In this document: positions 26,500 to 34,452 of the stretch, in pieces | Numbering within the stretch: position 1 is the first letter of the stretch | Layout of the letters: each line of letters begins with the position of its first letter | NCBI GenBank assembly: GCA_964452495.1 | Contig: CAYVMC010000008.1 | Span: forward strand, 11,683-75,682 | Source: CALUTH01 sp964452495 | GTDB lineage: Bacteria > Cyanobacteriota > Vampirovibrionia > Gastranaerophilales > Gastranaerophilaceae | DNA length: 64,000 bases | Direction: 5' to 3' | Position numbers and translations under genes: made by a program | Notes under the pieces: model-generated | Told to the model about the DNA's origin: nothing | The model's input: only the letters and a program-made list of their open reading frames with translations | The model's database searches: none

Positions 26500-27816
26500 A
26501 TGCCAACAATCATTGAAGATGTAGTCGCAAGACAGATTTTAGACTCAAGAGGCAACCCGACTGTTGAAGTTGATGTAACTTTATCATGCGGTGTTGTAGG
26601 TCGTGCTGCAGTTCCATCAGGTGCTTCTACAGGTATTTTTGAAGCATTGGAACTCCGTGACGGCGATAAATCAGTTTACTTAGGTAAAGGTGTTTTAAAG
26701 GCTGTTGATAATGTTAATTCTATTATCGCTCCTGAATTAATCGGTGAAGATGCTGCTAATCAACAGGCAATTGACAAGTTGATGCTTGATCTTGATGGTA
26801 CTGAAAATAAATCAAAATTAGGTGCGAATGCTATTCTTGGTGTTTCTTTAGCATGTGCTAAAGCTTGTTCTTTAGCTTATGAAATGCCTTTATACAGATA
26901 CTTAGGCGGTATCAATGCAGTTACACTTCCGGTTCCTATGATGAATATCATTAACGGCGGTGCTCACGCAGATAACAATATAGATTTTCAGGAATTTATG
27001 ATTGCTCCAGTAGGTGCATCTTCATTCCAAGAAGCAATTAGAATGGGTGCTGAAGTATTCCATAACCTTAAATCTGTTCTTAAATCAAAAGGTTTGGTTA
27101 CATCTGTAGGTGATGAAGGCGGATTTGCTCCTAACCTTGGTTCTAATTCTGAAGGTATAGAAGTTATCCTTGAAGCTATTCAAAAAGCAGGATACACTAC
27201 AGACCAAATCAAAATCTGTTTGGATGTTGCGTCTTCTGAATTCTATGATAACGGCAAATATGTTCTTGCCGGTGAAAACAAAACTCTTTCAAGAGAAGAA
27301 ATGGTTGACTTCTTAACTTCTTGGGTTGATAAATACCCGATTATCTCTATCGAAGACGGTATGGCTGAAGAAGATTGGGAAGGCTGGAAAATGTTAACTG
27401 ACAGAATTGGCGACAGATGCCAATTAGTTGGTGATGACTTGTTCGTTACTAATACTAAGAGACTTGCTCAAGGTATTGAAAAACAAGTTGCTAACTCTAT
27501 TCTTATTAAAGTTAACCAAATCGGTACTTTGACAGAAACACTTCAAGCTATTTCTATGGCTCATGAAGCCGGTTATACCGCAATTTCTTCACACCGTTCA
27601 GGCGAAACAGAAGATACATTTATTGCAGACCTTGCAGTTGCTACAAACTGCGGACAAATCAAGACAGGTTCTGCTTCAAGATCTGATAGAATTGCTAAAT
27701 ATAATCAATTAATCAGAATTGAACAACAACTTGGTTCTGCTGCTGTATACCGTGGCTTGAAGGCTTTTAACGGTCAGAAAAATGCAAGAAAAGAAACAGC
27801 TTGCTGCTGTTGTTAA
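26500..27816 (+). CDS. eno: Enolase with a C-terminal tetra-cysteine tail
   Basis: 438 residues. It converts 2-phosphoglycerate to phosphoenolpyruvate. Standard motifs are present: ARQILDSRGNPTVEVDV, SGASTGIFEALELRD, the metal ligands in CLDVASSEF, IEDGMAEEDW and GDDLFVTN, and SHRSGETEDTFIADL. The start is the ATG at 26500 with AGAAAGGA upstream; a longer reading frame upstream lacks enolase similarity. The chain ends ARKETACCCC, four consecutive cysteines after the usual end of the fold, which is very unusual for enolase. A strong terminator follows. Confidence 0.97.
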   Translation: MPTIIEDVVARQILDSRGNPTVEVDVTLSCGVVGRAAVPSGASTGIFEALELRDGDKSVYLGKGVLKAVDNVNSIIAPELIGEDAANQQAIDKLMLDLDGTENKSKLGANAILGVSLACAKACSLAYEMPLYRYLGGINAVTLPVPMMNIINGGAHADNNIDFQEFMIAPVGASSFQEAIRMGAEVFHNLKSVLKSKGLVTSVGDEGGFAPNLGSNSEGIEVILEAIQKAGYTTDQIKICLDVASSEFYDNGKYVLAGENKTLSREEMVDFLTSWVDKYPIISIEDGMAEEDWEGWKMLTDRIGDRCQLVGDDLFVTNTKRLAQGIEKQVANSILIKVNQIGTLTETLQAISMAHEAGYTAISSHRSGETEDTFIADLAVATNCGQIKTGSASRSDRIAKYNQLIRIEQQLGSAAVYRGLKAFNGQKNARKETACCCC

Positions 27817-27836
27817 TAAGTTATTGATAACTTTAC

Positions 27837-27872
27837 AAAGACAAAAGGCAGGAAATCCTGCCTTTTGTCTTT
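27837..27872 (+). terminator. Strong intrinsic terminator after eno
   Basis: A perfect 16-base-pair stem (27837-27852 with 27857-27872) with a 4-base AAAT loop, 20 bases after the stop, followed by TTTG. Symmetry means it could also serve the small convergent gene at 27899. Confidence 0.9.
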
Positions 27873-27898
27873 GTTGTTAATAAAAAGATACAAATTAG

Positions 27899-28120
27899 TT
27901 ATTTCTTTATATTGCTAAGATGTGACATAAGCTTCCCCATACCATTTCGCATTTTAATAAATGCATTAGATTTATTGACTTTTTCTGTTGGAATAAACTT
28001 ATCTGTGAGATCTTTAGTAATAATACGTACAGGTTGTTCTTTCTTTTCTAAAACTAATGGACGTAATGCACTATCAATTGTAGAAACAGGATTGTCTGAT
28101 ATTCCAAAAATTTTTCCCAT
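27899..28120 (-). CDS. Small protein of unknown function
   Basis: 73 residues, basic, no signal peptide or membrane helix. The start is well supported by a strong Shine-Dalgarno, AGGAGG, about eight bases upstream. Only Lys-rich helical character is visible, and no family is recognised. It lies between enolase (convergent) and tRNA-Pro (same strand). Confidence 0.65.
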   Translation of the reverse strand: MGKIFGISDNPVSTIDSALRPLVLEKKEQPVRIITKDLTDKFIPTEKVNKSNAFIKMRNGMGKLMSHLSNIKK

Positions 28121-28158
28121 AATAAACCTCCTAAACTAAATATAAGTAAAATAAAAAA

Positions 28159-28232
28159 TCGGGATGACACGATTTGAACGTGCGACCCCCTCGTCCCAAG
28201 CGAGGTGCGCTACCAAGCTGCGCTACATCCCG
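28159..28232 (-). tRNA. tRNA-Pro (anticodon TGG)
   Basis: 74 bases on the minus strand. The acceptor stem CGGGATG pairs with CATCCCG, with discriminator A. The anticodon stem CCTCG/CGAGG closes the loop CTTGGGA, giving anticodon TGG. The T-arm contains GTTCAAATC. CCA is not encoded; a T run (28152-28158 region on the plus strand is A-rich) follows directly as a terminator. Confidence 0.95.
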
Positions 28233-28436
28233 ATGTTGTAGTTTTCGGCAGGTAGCGCACCTACGGTGCTTCCTCTCCTCGGACGTGACATTTAGTCACC
28301 TCCTCGTCGGCAGAGTCAAGCTGCGCTACATCCCGATGTGTTATTCAGACAGATAGTACTTACTTCCTCGCTTCGGATGTGACATTTAGCCGTCTCATCA
28401 TTGGCAGAGTTTGCACTACTTCCTGAATCATCAATA
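28214..28436. repeat. Tandem degenerate repeats containing the 5' part of tRNA-Pro
   Basis: A 23-base segment from the 5' end of tRNA-Pro (28214-28236) recurs exactly at 28317-28339, 103 bases away. The spacer after it (GTGACATTTAG flanked by TTCCTC and GGCAGAGT) also recurs, diverged, at 28360-28412 and ends at a more decayed tRNA fragment (GCACTACTTCCTG). This gives one intact and two decaying units. The rest of the gap to 28647 shows a 10-base-pair hairpin (28523-28532 with 28539-28548) and otherwise nothing I can name. Confidence 0.65.
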
Positions 28437-28647
28437 TCTAAATTGTCAAACCTTTATGCCCCCAGTAGGGCCATAATTTATTATATTTGCTCAATCTTCA
28501 AATTCAACCTTCCTTTCTTATATTTTTGTAAAAATTTCTTTACAAAAAGAATATTGATGGCAATTATTTTTCTTAACATGTTTTTATAAATATAAGGTTA
28601 GTAATTTGTTAAATGTATATAATGGTTAGTTATAGAAAGGATTGATT

Positions 28648-29022
28648 ATGGTACAAGGAATTTCTTCAAATGCTTCAACTTATCCGGTCAATACGCCGGC
28701 TTCTACTCAAACAGGTGTTAATAATCCTCCGGTTAGACTTCCTGAAGCAGCTATTGATGAATTTGTTCATGAATTGGAAGTTCAACACAAAAAAGGTGTT
28801 AAACGAAAAAATATTATTGGTGGAACTGTGACAGCAGCATCATTGTTAGCCCTGCTTGGCGGTTCTTTTCTTAAGAGTAAGTGGGGACGCTTAATCTCGA
28901 TTGCTCCGCTCGGTCTTACTGCTCTTGGTTTTGGCGGAATGACGCTTGCTAAAGGTAATAAAACTCCTGATTTTCGAGGCATGCTTTACGAAATGGAAAG
29001 GAATTTACCCCCTCAAGCTTAA
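28648..29022 (+). CDS. Small membrane protein with N-terminal VQGISSNASTxPV motif
   Basis: 124 residues from the ATG at 28648, with AAAGG seven bases upstream; an in-frame TTG two codons earlier is less likely. Residues 2-14 match the N-terminus of the 378-residue protein at 23756. After a Pro/Thr-rich linker and an acidic helix come two hydrophobic segments (about 53-72 and 82-100: GGTVTAASLLALLGGSF and LISIAPLGLTALGFGGMTL). Family unknown. A terminator follows, so it is a single-gene unit. Confidence 0.75.
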   Translation: MVQGISSNASTYPVNTPASTQTGVNNPPVRLPEAAIDEFVHELEVQHKKGVKRKNIIGGTVTAASLLALLGGSFLKSKWGRLISIAPLGLTALGFGGMTLAKGNKTPDFRGMLYEMERNLPPQA

Positions 29023-29041
29023 AAAAAATAATTTTTACCTG

Positions 29042-29076
29042 AACTCTCATCCGTAAATTTACGGATGAGAGTTTTT
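29042..29076 (+). terminator. Intrinsic terminator
   Basis: A perfect palindrome of two 16-base arms (29042-29057 with 29058-29073) running into TTTTT, 20 bases after the small membrane protein gene. Confidence 0.88.
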
Positions 29077-29162
29077 CATATTAAAATAATATAAAAATTT
29101 AAGATAAATCTTTTTTTTATACTATACTAAAGCTTGTAAAATAGTTAAAAGAGGATTATAAG

Positions 29163-29972
29163 ATGATAGACAAAAGTGCAGTAATTCACCCTACAGCAAA
29201 GATTGCAGATGATGCAATAATAGGACCTAATGTTGTAATTGGAGAAAATGTAATAATAGGAAGCAAAACAAGGGTTATTGCAAATGCATATATTGAATTT
29301 GCGGAAATTGGTGAACGCTGTACAATATCTCCGTTTGCAACAATCGGTTCTGAACCTCAGGATTTGGGGTATAAGGGAGAACCGACAAAGGTTGTTATCG
29401 GTGATGATACAATAATCAAAGAAAATGTAACGATTCACAGAGGAGCTGCCTGCGGCGATTTTACAACAAGGGTCGGCAATAAGTGTTTATTAATGGTAGG
29501 TTCGCATGTTGCACACAACTGTGTTCTTGAAGATCAGGTTATTCTGGCAAATCTTGTGACATTAGGCGGACACGTTCATGTTGGTTTCGGAGCTTTTGTT
29601 GGCGGAATGAGTGTTTTTCATCAGAATATTAGAATCGGTAAAATGGCTATAATAAGCGGTTTTTCAGCTGCAAGACAAGATATTCTGCCATATTCCAAAG
29701 GTGAAGGCAGACCGCCTATCCCGCGCGGGCTAAATGTTGTTGCTCTAAAACGTCGCGGATTTTCTCAAGAGGACAGGACTATTGCGTATGATGCATTTAA
29801 GCTGCTTATATCAGATGAATACAATACTTCTCAAGCGATTGAAAAAATTAAAAAAGAACTTCCTGTTAATCAACTTGTTGAAGATATGATTGAATTTATA
29901 CAAACCTCTAAACGCGGAGTTACTCTTAAATCGCACAAAACAGGACATCAGTCATTGGAAAGTGAAGAATAA
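29163..29972 (+). CDS. lpxA: Acyl-ACP--UDP-N-acetylglucosamine O-acyltransferase
   Basis: 269 residues, standard for LpxA, the first enzyme of lipid A synthesis. The N-terminal two thirds are hexapeptide repeats (left-handed beta helix), followed by the helical C-terminus. The catalytic histidine lies in SHVAHNC, and PRGLNVVALKRRGFS is the conserved cap region. Its presence implies an outer membrane with lipid A. It is not next to lpxC, lpxD or fabZ as is usual, but abuts folP. AAAGAGGA is upstream of the ATG. Confidence 0.95.
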   Translation: MIDKSAVIHPTAKIADDAIIGPNVVIGENVIIGSKTRVIANAYIEFAEIGERCTISPFATIGSEPQDLGYKGEPTKVVIGDDTIIKENVTIHRGAACGDFTTRVGNKCLLMVGSHVAHNCVLEDQVILANLVTLGGHVHVGFGAFVGGMSVFHQNIRIGKMAIISGFSAARQDILPYSKGEGRPPIPRGLNVVALKRRGFSQEDRTIAYDAFKLLISDEYNTSQAIEKIKKELPVNQLVEDMIEFIQTSKRGVTLKSHKTGHQSLESEE

Positions 29973-31115
29973 TTGCACAATTTTATATTAAGAGAATTGA
30001 ATAATATTAATGCGCAGGAAGAGTTGGCAGAGATAGGCTATGACTCTTCTTACGTATTACAGTCCTTGCCAAAATTAGCTTTTAAACTGGTTAAAGTTTA
30101 TGCACTTTCACCTGCACAGGCAAATATCCTTAAACAAACTGCAATTTCTGTCGGGGCGGACTGCATGACTCACAGGGATGTTATTACGGGCAAAATAGAG
30201 AAGTCCGATGCAATAATTACTGCAACAGTTTCAGAATTAAAGAAAATCGCTCAAAAACTTGTCTTTCAGCCTTTCGGTTTAAAAGTTCTTGCAGAGAAAA
30301 TCCTTGGTATATGTGAAGAAAATAATTGTTTATGGACTAAAATTATAGGTATTTTAAATATTACTGATAATTCTTTTTCGGATGGCGGAAAATATCTTAA
30401 TATAGAAGATGCAAAAAAACATGTTATTAATCTGATTGAAGATGGTGCTGATGGTATTGATATAGGGGCGGAATCAACAAAACCGTACTCATCTCCTGTT
30501 GATGCTAATACGCAGTTACAGAGAATTATACCTGTACTTGATTTTCTGGAAAAAGAAAATATACATATACCTGTAAGTATTGATACCCGTTCGGCAAAAG
30601 TGGCAGAAGAAGTGTTAAAGCGTGGAAATTATATAATTAATGATGTTTCAGGATTTGATTATGATAAAAGCATGTCTGATATTATTGCAAAATATAATGC
30701 AACAGTGGTATTACAACACTCTCAGGGGAGACCTGAAAATATGCAGGATAAACCGGAGTACAATAATGTTGTAGAGGATATTTACCTTGCTCTTGAAAAG
30801 AAGGTTTCATTTGCTCATTCTAGGGGGATAGAAAATATTATAATTGATCCGGGTATCGGGTTTGGAAAGACAAAAGCAGATAATCTTGAGATATTGGAAA
30901 GGATAGAAGATTTTTTCTCAATAAAATGTCCTGTTATGGTTGGGGTATCCAGAAAAACTTTTCTCGGTAATTCTGACAATACTGATAAAGATGTTTATAC
31001 TCTTGCTCTTAACAGCAGGCTTATAGAGAAAAAAGTTGATTACCTCAGGGTACACAATGTAAAGCTTCATAAAGAGTTTATGAACATTTTGCTAAAACAA
31101 GATAAAATCGCTTGA
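29973..31115 (+). CDS. folP: Dihydropteroate synthase with N-terminal extension
   Basis: 380 residues: about 120 residues of N-terminal extension, then a complete TIM-barrel DHPS. Visible motifs are GILNITDNSFSDGG, DGADGIDIGAESTKP, SIDTRSAKVAEE, NDVSGF, IDPGIGFGK and the C-terminal VGVSRKTFLG. It joins p-aminobenzoate to dihydropterin pyrophosphate in folate synthesis. The start is a TTG placed directly after the lpxA stop codon, with GGAAAG about ten bases upstream; translation is probably coupled. The long N-terminal form occurs in some other phyla. Confidence 0.92.
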   Translation: MHNFILRELNNINAQEELAEIGYDSSYVLQSLPKLAFKLVKVYALSPAQANILKQTAISVGADCMTHRDVITGKIEKSDAIITATVSELKKIAQKLVFQPFGLKVLAEKILGICEENNCLWTKIIGILNITDNSFSDGGKYLNIEDAKKHVINLIEDGADGIDIGAESTKPYSSPVDANTQLQRIIPVLDFLEKENIHIPVSIDTRSAKVAEEVLKRGNYIINDVSGFDYDKSMSDIIAKYNATVVLQHSQGRPENMQDKPEYNNVVEDIYLALEKKVSFAHSRGIENIIIDPGIGFGKTKADNLEILERIEDFFSIKCPVMVGVSRKTFLGNSDNTDKDVYTLALNSRLIEKKVDYLRVHNVKLHKEFMNILLKQDKIA

Positions 31116-31140
31116 CGATAAAAAATGTTCTTGGTATATT
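31112..31140 (+). promoter_or_regulatory. tRNA-Lys promoter (TTGACG-N17-TATATT)
   Basis: TTGACG at 31112-31117, starting inside the folP stop region, a 17-base spacer and TATATT at 31135-31140. The tRNA begins about 65 bases after the predicted start. Confidence 0.6.
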
Positions 31141-31212
31141 GTAATAGTTGACAGCTGGGCAGCCGGAATAAATAGCAGGTTGGCTGGTTTGTGTGTAAAA
31201 GTTTAATAATAT

Positions 31213-31285
31213 GCGCTTGTAGCTCAGCAGGTAGAGCACTCCCCTTTTAAGGGATAGGTCGCGCGTTCGAATCGCGCCAAGCGCA
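31213..31285 (+). tRNA. tRNA-Lys (anticodon TTT)
   Basis: 73 bases. The acceptor stem GCGCTTG pairs with CAAGCGC, with discriminator A. The anticodon loop is CTTTTAA, anticodon TTT, and the T-arm is GCGCG-TTCGAAT-CGCGC. CCA is not encoded; a T run follows immediately. The outermost anticodon-stem pair looks mismatched (C-T). Confidence 0.95.
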
Positions 31286-31364
31286 TTTTTTATTGTTTAA
31301 GCATCTGAAATACTATTGAATTTCAAAGAGATCTTGTCAGTGATTGTATAAATATTGAAAATAC

Positions 31365-31392
31365 TTTGACGAATTTTATTGTATGATATAAT
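31365..31392 (+). promoter_or_regulatory. Promoter of the TM2-domain gene (TTTGAC-N16-TATAAT, extended -10)
   Basis: TATAAT at 31387-31392 is preceded by TGa, with TTTGAC 16 bases upstream. A leader with AGGGAG precedes the TTG start at 31418. Confidence 0.55.
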
Positions 31393-31417
31393 TTGAGAAT
31401 AGGGAGAATTAAATAAT

Positions 31418-31750
31418 TTGTATTGTAAAAACTGTGGACAAGAAATTCATGATAATGCTGTAATTTGTGTAAATTGCGGAGGGGCAACGGGAAACCCTAT
31501 ACCGGTTACTGGTAGTACAGGTAAAAGTTGGATAGTTGCACTGCTTTTATGTTTATTTCTTGGAGGATTTGGCGCCCATAGATTTTATGTTGGTAAAAAT
31601 GGAACAGGCATTACGATGCTTTTAATAACGATACTGCTCGGGTGGGCTGGTATCGGGCTGTTTATTTGTGGAATATGGGCATTGATTGACTTTATTATGA
31701 TTTGTTTTAATACATTTACAACAGCTGATGGACAACCACTAAAAAAATAG
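31418..31750 (+). CDS. TM2-domain membrane protein with N-terminal zinc ribbon
   Basis: 110 residues. An N-terminal zinc ribbon (CKNCG and CVNCG) is joined by a Gly/Thr/Pro linker to a TM2 domain: helix 1 IVALLLCLFLGGFGAHRFYVG, the conserved turn with KNGTGI, and helix 2 GLFICGIWALIDFIMI. TM2 proteins are widespread and mostly of unknown function. The start is TTG with AGGGAG about 11 bases upstream; no ATG or GTG is available. Confidence 0.85.
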   Translation: MYCKNCGQEIHDNAVICVNCGGATGNPIPVTGSTGKSWIVALLLCLFLGGFGAHRFYVGKNGTGITMLLITILLGWAGIGLFICGIWALIDFIMICFNTFTTADGQPLKK

Positions 31751-31753
31751 TAA

Positions 31754-32152
31754 TTAAGTTTTATTTAAATAAGATTTAAAATCAGGTTTTTCAATCTTAT
31801 ATCCGCATCCTTCATGGAGTACTCCATAAAAATGTATAGATTTTGCAGGATAGTTTCTGCACATTTTTAAACGTTTTTTGTAAACACTGCACAACCCGTC
31901 TTCTGTTACATATTTGCAGGCAAAAATAAGATTTCCAGTGTCATCTTTTCCTTTTATATAAAACCTTTTGTATGCCGGAAAAAGAAACTGCATTATTTTG
32001 AAGTCTGTAGGAGAATATTTATCAACACTGTACATATATCTGCAGCATTTACCACACTTTTTGCATTCTCCCGTTATTTGGTATTTTATTCTTTCTGAAA
32101 CGAAGTATGATAAAAACTCATTTTTTATAGTAATAAGTGTATCAAAAATCAT
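31754..32152 (-). CDS. YkgJ-family cysteine-cluster protein
   Basis: 132 residues. It carries the CxxCxxCC metal-binding motif (CKKCGKCC) followed by FACKYVTEDGLCSVYKKR and CRNYPA, the pattern of the YkgJ/UPF0153 zinc- or iron-chelating family. The biochemical role is unclear. It is convergent with the TM2 gene (three bases apart) and divergent from the PBP gene. Confidence 0.85.
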   Translation of the reverse strand: MIFDTLITIKNEFLSYFVSERIKYQITGECKKCGKCCRYMYSVDKYSPTDFKIMQFLFPAYKRFYIKGKDDTGNLIFACKYVTEDGLCSVYKKRLKMCRNYPAKSIHFYGVLHEGCGYKIEKPDFKSYLNKT

Positions 32153-32218
32153 TAAAAAACTACCTACTTTTTTTTTATCTGTTAAAATAATATCATATAA
32201 ACGATGTAAGAGGATATA

Positions 32219-34447
32219 ATGTATAAAATTCCAAAGAATAAAAAGGGCAGGAGAAAAGCTCCTAATCTTATATTGTCGATAATAATAAAACTTGTAGTGG
32301 TTTTCATATCAATTATTCTTGCAGGATTAATTGTTTTGAAAGTTTACTTAATGACACTTCCTCCGATAAGTAAGCTTGAAAGTTTAACACCAAATATGGT
32401 TACACAGATATATTCAGATGATGGTGTGATGATAAAAACCTTTACGGCTTTTTCTGCTTCAAAAACATCACTTAATGATGTACCAAAAACTTTAGTGCAA
32501 GCCCTTATTGCAACTGAAGACAAACATTTTTATTCTCACCCGGGGTATGATTTAATTGGGCTTACTCGCTCTATGGTTGCAAATGTGTATGCAGGAAAAG
32601 TTGTTCAGGGTGCAAGTACTTTAACACAGCAGCTTTCACGCATGTTATTTTTGAATAATGAAAAAACTTTAACCAGAAAAATTAAAGAAATTAAAATAGC
32701 TGCACAGATAGAAAAAACAATTGATAAAGATAAAATTCTTGAGCTTTATTTGAATAATGTTTACTTAGGTTCAGGTGCATACGGGGTTGAGGCAGCAGCA
32801 AAAGTATATTTCAATAAAGAACTTAACCAATTAACATTACCTGAAATGGCATTAATTGCAGGACTTCCGCAGGCGCCGTCCGTTTATTCCCCATTTAATA
32901 ACAAAGAACTAGCAAAACAAAGACGAAACCAGGTTCTTGGTAGAATGTACAAAATGAAATATATTGATAAAGATACATATAATGCTGCAAAAGAAGCTCC
33001 TATAACCTTATCTGCATTGCCGTCATTGTATGCACTTAACAAAGCTCCTTATTTTTGTGATTATGTAATGAAAGAATTAGAAAAACTGGGGTTCACGGAA
33101 GAAGATATTTCAACAGGCGGGTATAAGATTACAACCACACTTGATTATAAAACCCAGATAAAAACCAATGAAGCGATAATGAAGAATATGAATGCCTGGG
33201 GGCTTAAATCTGATAAAAATCAGGCTGCAGCATTTGTGTTCTCTCCGATAGATGGTAGAATTTTAGCTTACGTAGGCGGGAAAGATTATACAAAATCACA
33301 ATATGACCGTATAACACAGTCTCTTCGTCCGAGCGGGTCTGCTTTTAAGCCGTTTATATATACAGCGGGTATTGAAAAAGGATATGGGCCTAATGACAGA
33401 TTAGATGATTTACCGTTTAAAGTAGGAAACTGGATTCCGAGAAATTACGGTAATAAATACAGAGGAGCCATCCCTATTTACACGGCTTTGATGATTTCTT
33501 CAAATGTTTGTGCTGCAAGGATGATGGATATTGTAGGTGTTAAAAGTGTAATTCAGTTGTCAAGAATGATGGGAATTACAACTCCTATGCCTTATGATTA
33601 CACCATTGCATTAGGTTCGCACAGTGTAAAATTATTTGAAATGACACGTGCTTATGGTGTATTTGCTAACGGCGGATATAAAGTAGAACCTTATGCTATT
33701 GAAAAAATTGAAACATCTCTCGGGAAAGTTATATATGAAGCACCGAGAACAAAGTCTGCAAAAGTGCTTGATTATGATACTGTTGCGACAATGACTGCAA
33801 TGTTAAAAACAGTAATTCAATCTGGAACCGGTACTGCTGCCAATATCGGGAAACCTGCGGCAGGAAAAACTGGTACAACGGATGATTACAAAGATGCATA
33901 TTTTATTGGTTACACTCCTGATATTGTATGTGGAGTTTGGGTAGGTAATGATGATAATTCCCGTGGTTCTCTTACAGGAGGTACTGTTCCGGCTTTGATA
34001 TGGAAAGATATTATGCTAATAGCAACAGAACCTTATGGTGAGCATGACTTTGATTATCCGCCTATTACACTTGATTCCTTTAGGGCAGAATCCGTAAAAA
34101 TAATTGCTCCAAGTGATGCAAAGAAAGCTTTTGATAAAAAGGAGGATGCAAAAAAATTACAGGCTCCGCAAATTGATTTGCCTAAAATGGATGTTCCTAA
34201 AATAAATATCACACTGCCAGGCTTAAAACGTAATCAAATACAGGAATTACCACAGCCCAAAATACTGATTCAGCCTCCATTAATACAACAAACGACTGAT
34301 AAGGCGCCAGTTCCTGTTAAGCAAAATAATACAATTACTTTAACTGCTCCGGGGGAAAAAGAAAATTCAGAGGTTATTAATTCCAATGCTCCTGCTGAAG
34401 CAAGCCCGCAGTCAAGTTCGCAACCAGTAAATAACAATATGGAGTAA
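32219..34447 (+). CDS. Class A penicillin-binding protein (PBP1A type)
   Basis: 742 residues. One N-terminal membrane anchor (about 20-42) is followed by a GT51 glycosyltransferase domain with ATEDKHFYSHPG and GASTLTQQL, then a transpeptidase domain with SxxK (SAFK, Ser about 374), SSN and KTGT (about 550). It polymerises and cross-links peptidoglycan. The last 100 residues are a Pro/Gln-rich, low-complexity tail containing short LPKMDVPKI-like repeats, unlike the compact ends of most PBP1A. GAGGA lies upstream of the ATG. Confidence 0.95.
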   Translation: MYKIPKNKKGRRKAPNLILSIIIKLVVVFISIILAGLIVLKVYLMTLPPISKLESLTPNMVTQIYSDDGVMIKTFTAFSASKTSLNDVPKTLVQALIATEDKHFYSHPGYDLIGLTRSMVANVYAGKVVQGASTLTQQLSRMLFLNNEKTLTRKIKEIKIAAQIEKTIDKDKILELYLNNVYLGSGAYGVEAAAKVYFNKELNQLTLPEMALIAGLPQAPSVYSPFNNKELAKQRRNQVLGRMYKMKYIDKDTYNAAKEAPITLSALPSLYALNKAPYFCDYVMKELEKLGFTEEDISTGGYKITTTLDYKTQIKTNEAIMKNMNAWGLKSDKNQAAAFVFSPIDGRILAYVGGKDYTKSQYDRITQSLRPSGSAFKPFIYTAGIEKGYGPNDRLDDLPFKVGNWIPRNYGNKYRGAIPIYTALMISSNVCAARMMDIVGVKSVIQLSRMMGITTPMPYDYTIALGSHSVKLFEMTRAYGVFANGGYKVEPYAIEKIETSLGKVIYEAPRTKSAKVLDYDTVATMTAMLKTVIQSGTGTAANIGKPAAGKTGTTDDYKDAYFIGYTPDIVCGVWVGNDDNSRGSLTGGTVPALIWKDIMLIATEPYGEHDFDYPPITLDSFRAESVKIIAPSDAKKAFDKKEDAKKLQAPQIDLPKMDVPKINITLPGLKRNQIQELPQPKILIQPPLIQQTTDKAPVPVKQNNTITLTAPGEKENSEVINSNAPAEASPQSSSQPVNNNME

Positions 34448-34452
34448 GATTA

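Noticed and set aside
28174..28356. Plus-strand frame of 60 codons over tRNA-Pro and its repeats
   Set aside because: It reads through a tRNA gene on the opposite strand; no Shine-Dalgarno.
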